Shown piece by piece: positions 16,452 to 24,003 of a DNA stretch of 42,927 nucleotides. Position numbers and translations under genes: made by a program. Each line of letters begins with the position of its first letter. Positions within the stretch are counted from its first letter, which is position 1. The notes below the pieces were generated by a model. That model was not told the DNA's origin, did no database searches, and saw only the letters and a program-made list of their open reading frames with translations. Source of the stretch: Propionibacteriaceae bacterium (GTDB taxonomy: Bacteria > Actinomycetota > Actinomycetes > Propionibacteriales > Propionibacteriaceae); the NCBI GenBank assembly GCA_020846255.1, contig JADLEH010000104.1, positions 1 through 42,927 of the forward strand, read 5' to 3'.

Positions 16452-17396
16452 TCAGCTGGTGACCAGTACGTAGCCGACGAAGACGGCCACCGAGGCCAGG
16501 GCGTACACCGAGACCACGTTGGTGGCGTAGGTGGCGTCGTCCGGACGCGACCGCGGGATGAACAGCGGGATGATGAACGGCGGCGGGAGCACCATCAGGG
16601 TGAACAAGGCGTGGCTGTAGATCGGGGCGAGGCCGAGCAGCCCGTCGAACACCAGCCGGCCAAGGGCCAGCGCGAGGGCGACCGAAACGACGAGCCGGGT
16701 GAGCACCAGCGGCAGCGCCGAGCGCACCTCGCTCCAGCTGAGCCGGGCCCCGTAGCCGACGATCAGCAGCACCAGCGGCACGATCACCGCGGCCAGATAC
16801 TTCAGGGTGACCAGCACGGCCCCGCCGACCGGCCCCTCGCCGAGCTGGACGCCGAGGCCGGCGAAGTTGAGCGCAAGGCCGGCGACGATGGCGATGATGG
16901 TCGGCGAGGTGGCGAGGCTGCGGGCCGTCCGGGCCGCACTGCTGCGCTGCGAGCCCGCCGCCCGCAGCAGGGTGACGAAGATGAACCAGATGAAGACCTC
17001 GTGGCCGAGCGCGAGCACGCCGAGGGCCGGCAGTTCGCCCGCCCCGTACACGGCGGTGAACAGCGCGAAACCGATCATGCCCAGCTCGAACCCGGTGAAC
17101 AGGAACGGGGTGTAGACCGAGCCGCCGGTGAACCTGGCGTACAGGTGGCCGAGGCCGAGCATCCCGAGGCAGACCGCGAACACGATCCCGATCACCCACA
17201 GGTGCTGGGGCTCGAACCTCGTGCCGAGAAAGGTGGTGAACAGCACGGCCGGCAGGGAGACCGAGACGACCAGCTGCTTCAGCCCGGCCACCCCGGCGTC
17301 GTCCAGCACGCGGATGCGGCGCAGCAGCATGCCGAGCGCGATCAGCAGCAGGATCGGTACGACGCTGGTCACGACAGCGCTCAGGTCGGTCGGCAT
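16452..17396 (-). CDS. AEC-family (auxin efflux carrier-like) transporter
   Basis: The 314-aa integral membrane protein has about ten predicted spans, beginning with VPILLLIALGMLLRR and containing the SLPAVLFTTFL segment typical of the AEC family. Bacterial members export or exchange small carboxylates such as malate or malonate, but substrate cannot be assigned. GAGGGA lies before the ATG, and a TAAGCT -10 candidate (17445-17450, minus) lies about 50 nt upstream. It is divergent from the SRPBCC gene across about 140 bp. Confidence 0.87.
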   Translation of the reverse strand: MPTDLSAVVTSVVPILLLIALGMLLRRIRVLDDAGVAGLKQLVVSVSLPAVLFTTFLGTRFEPQHLWVIGIVFAVCLGMLGLGHLYARFTGGSVYTPFLFTGFELGMIGFALFTAVYGAGELPALGVLALGHEVFIWFIFVTLLRAAGSQRSSAARTARSLATSPTIIAIVAGLALNFAGLGVQLGEGPVGGAVLVTLKYLAAVIVPLVLLIVGYGARLSWSEVRSALPLVLTRLVVSVALALALGRLVFDGLLGLAPIYSHALFTLMVLPPPFIIPLFIPRSRPDDATYATNVVSVYALASVAVFVGYVLVTS

Positions 17397-17507
17397 CCGG
17401 TTCCCTCACTCGAACCGCTGGCCACCGGCTGGCGCGGCCGTCGTAGCTTAGCGATCCTGCGCCGCAGGCCTGGTCCGGAATCGCCTCCGGACACCGCACG
17501 GGATGAC

Positions 17508-17513
17508 TAGCCT
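17508..17513 (+). promoter_or_regulatory. Candidate -10 box of the SRPBCC gene
   Basis: TAGCCT precedes the GAGGAGAGGAG ribosome region and the ATG at 17537, giving a short leader of about 17 nt. Confidence 0.35.
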
Positions 17514-17536
17514 GCAGTCGAGGAGAGGAGACCCGG

Positions 17537-18187
17537 ATGCGCTACCGGAACCTGATCGCCGCGGCTGCCGTGGGAGTCGCCGGCTACCAGCTCAACCGCT
17601 GGATGAGCGGCTGGGGTGCCAGCGAGGACGAGATCGATGCCGGCTACCCGGGTGACGAGCTGATCGACGGGCCGGCCGGGCAGACCACCATGGCGGTCAC
17701 CATCGCAGCCCCGGCTGAACGGATCTGGGCGTGGCTGGTGCAGATCGGCCAGGACCGCGGCGGCATGTACAGCTACGACCGGCTCGAGCAGGCGATCGGC
17801 CTCGACATCCGGTCAGCGGAGCGGATCAACCCCGACTGGCAGCACCTGGAGCCCGGCGACCGGGTCCGCCTGGTGCCGCCCGGCTGGGGACCGCTGCCGG
17901 ACGGCTACGCCTTCAAGGTCTCGATGGTCGATCCGCCGAACACCCTCGTCCTGCGCCAGGGCCCGCCGGAGGATCCCTGGGACGGCGTCTGGACGTTCGC
18001 GATCCGGCCCATCGGGCCCGGCCTGTGCCGGCTGATCTCCAGGACCCGCACCCACCGGGATCCCGGACCGGCGGCGGCCGTCCTGCGGGCAGTCACCACT
18101 CTCGGCGCCCCGATCACGTGGCTGATGACCAGGAAGATGCTCCTCACCCTGAAGGAACGGGCCGAACGACCCGGCCAGGAGGCCTGA
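17537..18187 (+). CDS. SRPBCC-superfamily protein
   Basis: The 216-aa protein begins with a short hydrophobic stretch (LIAAAAVGVAGYQLNRW), possibly a membrane anchor, followed by an SRPBCC/START-like fold: TTMAVTIAAPAERIWAWLVQIG is the standard opening strand-helix. The fold makes a hydrophobic pocket for lipids or aromatic ligands, and individual functions vary widely. A strong GAGGAGAGGAG site precedes the ATG. The next gene follows on the same strand after 53 bp but has its own predicted leaderless promoter. Confidence 0.8.
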   Translation: MRYRNLIAAAAVGVAGYQLNRWMSGWGASEDEIDAGYPGDELIDGPAGQTTMAVTIAAPAERIWAWLVQIGQDRGGMYSYDRLEQAIGLDIRSAERINPDWQHLEPGDRVRLVPPGWGPLPDGYAFKVSMVDPPNTLVLRQGPPEDPWDGVWTFAIRPIGPGLCRLISRTRTHRDPGPAAAVLRAVTTLGAPITWLMTRKMLLTLKERAERPGQEA

Positions 18188-18227
18188 CCAGAAGGGAAGC
18201 CGCCCAGCGGCGCTCCGGCCCGGCAGG

Positions 18228-18233
18228 TAGCAT
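18228..18233 (+). promoter_or_regulatory. Leaderless-type -10 box for the ACT-domain gene
   Basis: TAGCAT stands exactly 7 nt before GTG 18241, the spacing expected when transcription starts on the first base of the start codon. This decides the start in favour of GTG 18241 over ATG 18232, which overlaps the box. Confidence 0.5.
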
Positions 18234-18240
18234 GCCGGAC

Positions 18241-18771
18241 GTGTCCAACCTCGTCCTCACTGTCGTCGGCGACGATCGCGCCGGCCTGGTCGCAGCCCTC
18301 GCCGATGTGGTCACCGCCCACGGCGGCAACTGGGAGCACAGCCAGCTGGCTGAGCTGGCCGGCACCTTCGCCGGGATCGTCGTGGTCTCCGTGCCGGACG
18401 AACGGGTGGCAGCCCTCACCGAGTCCCTCGGCAGCCTCGACGGGCTCCTGAAGGTCACGGTGCACCCGGGGACGGCCTCGACGGCTGCGGACGCGCGGCC
18501 CGAGCTCACCCTCAACGTGCTCGGCAACGACCACCCCGGCATCGTCCGGGACATCTCGGCCGTCCTCAGCCGGCACGCCATCAGCATCGAGTACCTGACC
18601 AGCGAGACCAGGGAGGCGCCGATGGCCGGCGGGAGGCTGTTCGAGGCCCGCGTCGTCGCCCGGCTCCCGAAGGATGCCGACCTCGCAGCCGTCCGCTCCG
18701 ACCTGGAGCAACTGGCGGCCGAGATCCTGGTCGACATCGCGTTGGGCGACCGTCCCGACGCTGCCGGCTGA
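18241..18771 (+). CDS. Tandem ACT-domain regulator, GcvR-like
   Basis: The ORF runs from 17731, but upstream sequence is shadow of the SRPBCC gene. GTG 18241 (176 aa) is preferred because of the leaderless -10 box; ATG 18232 would add three residues. Two ACT domains are visible: SNLVLTVVGDDRAGLVAALAD, about residues 1-75, and LTLNVLGNDHPGIVRDISAVL, about 88-170. The layout is that of glycine-cleavage repressor GcvR and related amino-acid-binding proteins without a DNA-binding domain. It probably senses an amino acid and acts through a partner, which is not encoded nearby. Confidence 0.82.
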   Translation: MSNLVLTVVGDDRAGLVAALADVVTAHGGNWEHSQLAELAGTFAGIVVVSVPDERVAALTESLGSLDGLLKVTVHPGTASTAADARPELTLNVLGNDHPGIVRDISAVLSRHAISIEYLTSETREAPMAGGRLFEARVVARLPKDADLAAVRSDLEQLAAEILVDIALGDRPDAAG

Positions 18772-18789
18772 GAGCCGGCGGAATTGGAG

Positions 18790-18825
18790 CACCCGCCGCC
18801 CGGACCGGAGTCCGAACGGCGGGTG
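18790..18825. terminator. Bidirectional hairpin terminator
   Basis: CACCCGCCG pairs with CGGCGGGTG around an inner CGGAC-CGGA-GTCCG stem. The hairpin lies between the convergent ACT and GPGG-protein genes, 19 nt after the former stop. It lacks a clear T-run. Confidence 0.6.
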
Positions 18826-18859
18826 TCGCTTACAGTCCTGGTGCGATCAGGATTGCTGG

Positions 18860-19003
18860 TCAGGTGAAGACGCTCACTCCACCCGGACCGACAAGCAGAC
18901 CGACCACGATGAGCACGATGCCCCAGAGCATCTGCCCCCTGACCAGCGAGAAGATTCCGGAGACCACCAGGATGGCGGCCAGGATCCACAGCAGGGTGGC
19001 CAT
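18860..19003 (-). CDS. GPGG-motif small membrane protein
   Basis: This 47-aa gene is too short for the ORF track. It encodes MATLLWILAAILVVSGIFSL, a charged turn (VRGQ), a second hydrophobic helix and the terminal motif GPGGVSVFT, matching the actinobacterial GPGG-motif small membrane protein family. The product should be a two-helix hairpin in the membrane with unknown function. AAAGGAG stands 7 nt before the ATG. It follows csbD by 41 bp on the same strand, so it is probably co-transcribed from the SigF/SigB-type csbD promoter. Confidence 0.85.
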   Translation of the reverse strand: MATLLWILAAILVVSGIFSLVRGQMLWGIVLIVVGLLVGPGGVSVFT

Positions 19004-19044
19004 GGGTCACTCCTTTCCTACAACCGACGTGAGGGCGAAACCGA

Positions 19045-19215
19045 CTACTTGAAGGCGTCCTTGACGTCTTCGCCCGCCTGCTTCACGTTGGCGGCGGCCT
19101 GGTCGGCCTTGCCCTCGGCCTCGAGGCGCTCGTTGTCGGTCATGTCACCGACGCCTTCCTTGATCTTGCCCTTGGCCTCCTGGGCGGCGTTCTTGATCTT
19201 GTCGTCGATACCCAT
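19045..19215 (-). CDS. CsbD-family stress protein
   Basis: The ORF track lists a 964-aa minus-strand frame, of which only the last 56 residues are real. The ATG at 19215 follows GAGGA and gives MGIDDKIKNAAQEAKGKIKE and a second similar helix (EAEGKADQAAANVKQ), the CsbD fingerprint. In Bacillus subtilis csbD belongs to the SigB general-stress regulon; its molecular function is unknown. Here a strong SigF/SigB-type promoter lies upstream and an SigF/SigB-class sigma gene is in the same cluster. It is divergent from the hybrid kinase gene and probably heads a two-gene operon with the GPGG protein. Confidence 0.93.
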   Translation of the reverse strand: MGIDDKIKNAAQEAKGKIKEGVGDMTDNERLEAEGKADQAAANVKQAGEDVKDAFK

Positions 19216-19253
19216 TTGATCCTCCTGCTCTGATAGGGATGTACCAGCATCAA

Positions 19254-19279
19254 CTACCCGCACCGAAGGAGCAGCAAAC
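19254..19279 (-). promoter_or_regulatory. SigF/SigB-type promoter of csbD
   Basis: On the minus strand GTTT (19276-19279) and GGGTAG (19254-19259) are separated by 16 nt, that is GTTTGC-N14-GGGTAG, a close match to SigB/SigF consensus promoters. The predicted start lies about 32 nt before the csbD ATG. The -35 end is only 32 bp from the kinase start on the other strand. Confidence 0.72.
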
Positions 19280-19311
19280 GTGGCGAGGAAGCAGCCGGAT
19301 AGGGGTGGTGG

Positions 19312-22029
19312 ATGAGCGAACAGCGCGCGACCGAGACCGCTGCCGTGCGGCTGGGAATCCTTGCCCGGCTGGCCGACGCGATGGCCCTGGCCGAGGATCC
19401 CGAGCAGGTGGGGGTGCGGGCGGCTGCCGTGCTGCGACAGAACGACGCCGACCATGCCCAGGTGTGGCTGCTGGAGGTGCAGACGCCCGGACACGGGGAG
19501 GTGGCCCCGGGGGTCTCGAGCGCGGGACCGGTGCTCGACCCCGCCGGCAACACCCCAGAGGCGCATGCCCTTGCTGTCGCCGCTGCCCGCTCGGGACGGC
19601 ACGAGGTGCAGGCCCTCTACCGGCCCGGCGACAGCGCCGAGCTGCACGCCCGGCCGATCGTCGAACCGGGCCAGGCCGCACCTTCGCTGGTGCTGGTGGT
19701 GGCGACCCCGGGCAGCCCAGGGGTGGATGCGGAGTTCGCCGACTACCTGGAACTCGCCGCATCCCTGATCGGCGCCGGGCTGAGCGGCCTGCGCGAACTG
19801 GCGGTGGAGCGGCAGCACTCCGAAACCCTCCGCGAGCTGGACGCCGCCAAGTCGGCCTTCCTCGCCAATGTCAGCCACGAGCTGCGCACCCCGCTCGCCC
19901 TGATCGTCGCCCCCCTGCAGGAGGTGCTTGGCGGTGAAGAGGAACTCGGCGGCCGGCTCCGGGAGCGGCTCTCGCTGGTGCGCAACAACGTCGTCCGCCT
20001 GCGGCGGATGGTGGACGCAATGCTGGACTTCAGCCGGCTGGAGGCGGGACGGATCGTCCCCAACCTCGTCGAGGTGGATGTGGCGGCCCTGCTGAGGTCG
20101 CTCGCCGCCGGGTTCGGGCCGGCGATCGAGCGGGCCGGGCTGGAGTTCGTCGTGGACGTGCCCGACCTGCCCCGGCAGGCCCAGCTGGATCGCGACATCA
20201 TCGAGCGGATCGTGCTGAACCTGCTCTCCAACGCACTCAAGTACACCCCGCGAGGCTCGGTGACCCTGCAACTGCGGCCCGTGGCGGACGGCTTCCAGGT
20301 CGCCGTGGACGACACCGGGATCGGGATCGGCGTGCGGGACCAGGACCGGGTGTTCGCCCGGTTCGAACAGTTGCCCCGCCGCTCCCAGGCCCGCAGCTCC
20401 GAGGGTGCCGGGATCGGACTCGCCATGGTCAAGGAACTCACCGAGCTGCTCGGGGGCTCGGTCGACCTGCGGTCCGCGCCGGGCCGGGGGAGCCGGTTCA
20501 CCATCCGGTTGCCGTACCTGCCCCCGGTCGCCACGGAGGGCGAAGCTGGGGCCCGGTCGATCACGCCGCGCGGTGTCGCGGCCTTCCTCGCCGAGGCGGA
20601 CGGCTGGGAGGAGGCGACCCAGCAGCCTGCGGTCCCGCCGCAGGCCCCGGTCGACCGCCCCCGGCTGCTGGTGGCCGAGGACAGCGCCGACATGGGCCGC
20701 TACCTCGCAGAGGTGCTGTCCGACGCGTACGAGGTGGAAGTGGTCGGCGACGGGTTGCAGGCCCTTGCCGCCGCCCGCGCCCGACGTCCGGACGCGATTC
20801 TGTCCGACGTGATGATGCCCGGCCTCGGCGGGTTCTCCCTTGTCGGCGAGATCCGGGCGGACCCGGTGCTGAAGGACTTGCCGGTGCTGCTGCTCTCGGC
20901 GCGGGCCGGCCAGGAGGCCTCGGCGGCCGGGCTCGAGCACGGCGCGGACGACTACCTGGTGAAGCCGTTCGAGGTGGCCGACCTCAGGGCCCGGCTCGCC
21001 AGCAACATCCGGCGGGCCGCCGACCGGAGCCTGGACGCCAGCTGGCGCCGTGCCGTGGTGGACTCGATGCAGGAGGCTGTGATCATCGCCGACAAGGACG
21101 GTCTGGTGACGGGACTGAACGATGCCTTCACCCAGCTCCTCGGTTGGCGGCTGGTCGACGGTCCCTTCCGTCCGCCGTACCCGTGGTGGCCAGACGCTGA
21201 GGCCGAGCCGGAAGCTTTCGCCCGGATCAGCGAGGCCCACGACTCGATCGTGCCCGGCCACATCCTGCAGGGCGACTTCCAGCTCCGCGACCGCCTCGGG
21301 CGAACCGTCTGGGCCTCCTATCACGGTGGTGTGGTCGAAGTGCCGGGCCGGGGACGGACGGCGATCCTGAAGACCCTGCGGGACGCCACCCGCGACCACC
21401 TGGCCCTGGAGCGGCGGCAGGCGGCGGCCCGGGTGGTCGCCGACCTGGCTGCTGTCGAACACCTCGACCAGCTGGTCGGAATCGCCGTCCACGGGCTGCA
21501 TGCGCTGTTCGACGGCGATTCGACGGTGCAGGTAGCCGGCGCCGGTGAGTCGCAGACGTTCACGGCCACCGGGCCGGTCGAGCCGGGCAAGCTGCCCGAC
21601 GCGATCGCCGTGCGCCTCGCCGGCGTACCGCTCGGGGAGGCCGACCACCCGGCGCGGCCGGTGGACGGCATCCTGCTGGTGCCGCAGAGCCTCTCCACCG
21701 GCACCAGGGCCTGGGTGCAGTTCGACAACCCGCGCGTGGTCAGCTCCGACGAGCAGATCGTGGCCGATCTGATCGCGCAGGCCTTCGCCCTCGCCGTCGA
21801 CCGGGTGCTGACCGTCGGTGAGCTCGCCGACCGGCAGGCGAACCTTGAGAAGGCCGTGGAGAGCCACCGCGCCATCGGACAGGCTGTCGGGATCCTGGTC
21901 GAGCGCCACCGGATCACCCCCGGGCAGGCCTTCCAGCAACTCCGCCGGGCTTCACAGGACCGCAATGTCAGGTTGCGGGAGGTCGCCCAGCGGGTGATCG
22001 ACACCGGGCTGGACCCGAGCGAGGCCTGA
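19312..22029 (+). CDS. Hybrid histidine kinase with REC, PAS, GAF-like and ANTAR domains
   Basis: The 905-aa cytoplasmic protein reads, in order: GAF-like sensor (about 10-165); HisKA with His189 in NVSHELRTPL; HATPase (about 270-405) with NLLSNALKYTPRG, DDTGIGIG and GAGIGLAM; receiver domain (about 455-570) with acceptor Asp499 in LSDVMMPG and the conserved Lys in YLVKPFE; PAS (about 580-695); GAF-like (about 700-830); and ANTAR (about 838-898; SHRAIGQAVGILVERHRI). No transmembrane segment was seen. ANTAR domains bind paired RNA hairpins and prevent termination, so sensing, phosphorelay and RNA output may sit in one chain. Kinase key residues look intact. It is tail-to-tail with the sigma-factor gene. 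Confidence 0.92.
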   Translation: MSEQRATETAAVRLGILARLADAMALAEDPEQVGVRAAAVLRQNDADHAQVWLLEVQTPGHGEVAPGVSSAGPVLDPAGNTPEAHALAVAAARSGRHEVQALYRPGDSAELHARPIVEPGQAAPSLVLVVATPGSPGVDAEFADYLELAASLIGAGLSGLRELAVERQHSETLRELDAAKSAFLANVSHELRTPLALIVAPLQEVLGGEEELGGRLRERLSLVRNNVVRLRRMVDAMLDFSRLEAGRIVPNLVEVDVAALLRSLAAGFGPAIERAGLEFVVDVPDLPRQAQLDRDIIERIVLNLLSNALKYTPRGSVTLQLRPVADGFQVAVDDTGIGIGVRDQDRVFARFEQLPRRSQARSSEGAGIGLAMVKELTELLGGSVDLRSAPGRGSRFTIRLPYLPPVATEGEAGARSITPRGVAAFLAEADGWEEATQQPAVPPQAPVDRPRLLVAEDSADMGRYLAEVLSDAYEVEVVGDGLQALAAARARRPDAILSDVMMPGLGGFSLVGEIRADPVLKDLPVLLLSARAGQEASAAGLEHGADDYLVKPFEVADLRARLASNIRRAADRSLDASWRRAVVDSMQEAVIIADKDGLVTGLNDAFTQLLGWRLVDGPFRPPYPWWPDAEAEPEAFARISEAHDSIVPGHILQGDFQLRDRLGRTVWASYHGGVVEVPGRGRTAILKTLRDATRDHLALERRQAAARVVADLAAVEHLDQLVGIAVHGLHALFDGDSTVQVAGAGESQTFTATGPVEPGKLPDAIAVRLAGVPLGEADHPARPVDGILLVPQSLSTGTRAWVQFDNPRVVSSDEQIVADLIAQAFALAVDRVLTVGELADRQANLEKAVESHRAIGQAVGILVERHRITPGQAFQQLRRASQDRNVRLREVAQRVIDTGLDPSEA

Positions 22030-22042
22030 GCCCGGACAGACG

Positions 22043-22075
22043 CCTGGCCGGGCCCGTAGGACGGGCCCGGCCAGG
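22043..22075. terminator. Bidirectional terminator between kinase and sigma-factor genes
   Basis: CCTGGCCGGGCCCG-TAGGA-CGGGCCCGGCCAGG is a perfect 14-bp stem with a 5-nt loop, in the 58-bp gap between convergent stops. It should stop transcription from both sides. Confidence 0.75.
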
Positions 22076-22087
22076 TCGGTCGTTCGC

Positions 22088-22885
22088 TCAGCCGGCCAGC
22101 GGCTCGGGCTCGGACAGTGCGCGACGCGCCTGGTCGAGGATCCGGCGGATGATCCGGGACACCTGCATCTGGGAGATGCCGAGCCGGCGCCCGATCTCAC
22201 CCTGGGTGCAGCCTTCCTCGAAGCGCCACCGCAGCACCTGCCGGTCGCGACCACTGATTCCGGCCAGCGCCCGCTGCAGCGACAACCGGTCGGCGATACG
22301 ATCCAGCGCGGGGTCGTCGTCGGCAAGGGTCGAGCCGAGGGTCGCCTCCCCGTCGGCGTCGAAGGGTGCGTCCAGCGACCAGGGCCGGAAGCTGCCGTCG
22401 GCAACCCGCGACTCGCGCAGCAGCACCTCGTCGACCTCCAGCTCCTCCACGAGTTCGGCTGTGGTTGCCGACCGGCCGAGGGCCTGTTCGAGCTGCTGGC
22501 CCTGCCGGCTGGCCCGGGCGCGGAGCTCCTGGATCCGACGCGGCGGCCGGACCACCCAGCAGTGGTCCCGGAAGTACCGCTTGAGTTCCCCGGTGATGGT
22601 CGGGACGGCGAAGGCGGCGAACGAGCGACCGGCCTCCGGCCGGAAGCGGCGCACCGCCATGAACAGCGCCAGCCGGGCGACCTGGACCAGGTCGTCGCGA
22701 TCGGCGCCACGGTTGGCGTAACGGTGGGCAAGGGCGTCGCAAAGGCCGAGGTTCAGCTCGACCAGTTCGGCGGTGACGGCCTCACGCTCGGATTCCGAGG
22801 TGGTTTCGGCCAGTGTGGCGAGGAGCTCATCAGTGCGCTGCTCGCGGGTGGAGACGTCGGTAACGAGGGAGGACCCACGTGCCAT
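22088..22885 (-). CDS. RNA polymerase sigma factor, SigF/SigB/SigG class (group 3)
   Basis: The ORF is open from 22981, but ATG 22885 follows AAAGGAG, giving 265 aa. Region 2 is seen in NRGADRDDLVQVARLALFMAV and the SigB/F-class region-3 signature in FRDHCWVVRPPRRIQEL. Region 4 ends in a helix-turn-helix, CTQGEIGRRLGISQMQVSR. This class recognises GTTT-N-GGGTA promoters and directs stress or sporulation genes, usually under an RsbW-like anti-sigma factor. No anti-sigma gene lies in this window. Two good matching promoters occur within 10 kb. The opposing hybrid kinase may be a regulator, which is inference. Confidence 0.93.
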   Translation of the reverse strand: MARGSSLVTDVSTREQRTDELLATLAETTSESEREAVTAELVELNLGLCDALAHRYANRGADRDDLVQVARLALFMAVRRFRPEAGRSFAAFAVPTITGELKRYFRDHCWVVRPPRRIQELRARASRQGQQLEQALGRSATTAELVEELEVDEVLLRESRVADGSFRPWSLDAPFDADGEATLGSTLADDDPALDRIADRLSLQRALAGISGRDRQVLRWRFEEGCTQGEIGRRLGISQMQVSRIIRRILDQARRALSEPEPLAG

Positions 22886-23068
22886 CGTCTTTCTCCTTTC
22901 GGAGGCAGATAGTCCGAGTCGGCACGTGGTTTGACCGCTCTGACAGTTCCGAGACTGACAGACACCTTGGTCCGAGCGCAACGTCTGGGCCGTCGCGACG
23001 CCGGTTTGAGCGTCACTTTCAGACTCTGGTGCTACGCAATTCGTCGCAGGCCGTCACCGGCGCCCCAG

Positions 23069-23074
23069 TAGGGT
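23069..23074 (+). promoter_or_regulatory. Leaderless-type -10 box for the EamA transporter gene
   Basis: TAGGGT lies exactly 7 nt before ATG 23082, and no ribosome-binding sequence is visible between them. Confidence 0.5.
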
Positions 23075-23081
23075 GCTGGCC

Positions 23082-23933
23082 ATGCTCACCGCCGTCATCG
23101 GGACCGTCGCTGCCCTGGTCTTCGGGGCGGCGGACTTCATCGGCGGGATGGCATCGAAGCGCTCCCACCCGGTCCTGGTCACGGCCATCGTGGCCATCAC
23201 GGGCCTCGCTGCCCTGCTGGTCGTGCTGCCCTTCGTCCCGGGTCGCTGGTCGCCGGAGGCGGTGTTCTGGGGCGGCCTCTCCGGCATCGCCGGGGCGCTC
23301 GCGATCGGCCTGCTGTACGCCTGCCTCGCGATCGGGCCGATGAGCATCCTCTCCCCACTGACGGCTGTGGTCTCGGCGCTGGTTCCCCTGGCCTTCGGAC
23401 TCTCCCGGGGTGAGCAGTTCGGCGACTTCGGCTACCTGGGGCTGGCGCTCGCCCTGGTCGCCGTCGTGCTGGTCGGGTTCGTGCCTGAACGGGGGGCGGT
23501 GCGACCGACGCTGCCCGGGGTGCTGATGGCGATCGGCTCCGGGCTGATGATCGGTGCTTTCCTCGTGCTCATCGACCAGGCGCCGGACGACTCCGGCCTG
23601 GTGCCGCTGCTGCTGAACCGCGGCGTCAACGGCCTGCTGATGATCGCAGCCACGGCGCTCCTGGCGTTCCGGATCCGGGGCACGGGTGGAGGTCTCGGCA
23701 CCGGCGGGCTCCGGCTGGCCGTGCTTGGTGGGGTGGTGGACGCCACCGCGAACTCGCTGCTGCTGCTCGGCGTCCGGATCGGTGACCTTGCGGTCATCGG
23801 CGTGCTGACAGCGCTCTACCCTGCCGGCACGATCCTGTTGGCCGCCACCGTGCTGAAGGAGCGGATCGCCCCGGTGCAGTGGGCCGGCCTTGCGCTGGCG
23901 CTCGGGGCGACGGCCCTGCTCGCCATCCCCTGA
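23082..23933 (+). CDS. EamA/DMT-family transporter
   Basis: The ATG at 23082 is chosen over GTG 23073 because a -10 box stands 7 nt upstream. The 283-aa product is almost wholly hydrophobic with about ten spans. It shows the two-fold EamA repeat: VFGAADFIGGMASKR to GFVPERG, and LPGVLMAIGSGLMIG to LKERIAPVQWAGLALAL; the ALYPAGTILLAATVLKERI stretch is diagnostic. The family exports or takes up metabolites; the substrate is unknown. The gene is divergent from the sigma-factor gene across about 196 bp that holds no other gene. Confidence 0.87.
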   Translation: MLTAVIGTVAALVFGAADFIGGMASKRSHPVLVTAIVAITGLAALLVVLPFVPGRWSPEAVFWGGLSGIAGALAIGLLYACLAIGPMSILSPLTAVVSALVPLAFGLSRGEQFGDFGYLGLALALVAVVLVGFVPERGAVRPTLPGVLMAIGSGLMIGAFLVLIDQAPDDSGLVPLLLNRGVNGLLMIAATALLAFRIRGTGGGLGTGGLRLAVLGGVVDATANSLLLLGVRIGDLAVIGVLTALYPAGTILLAATVLKERIAPVQWAGLALALGATALLAIP

Positions 23934-24003
23934 GGTCGCAGCAAGGAACTCCCACCAACGGCGGCCGCGAGGGGCATAGTGGCAATTACCGAGGTGAGGA
24001 ACC

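Noticed and set aside
16221-17510. 429-aa plus-strand ORF
   Set aside because: Low-complexity shadow opposite the AEC transporter and the 79-aa gene.
19045-21939. 964-aa minus-strand ORF
   Set aside because: Antisense shadow of the hybrid kinase; only its last 56 codons are a real gene (csbD).
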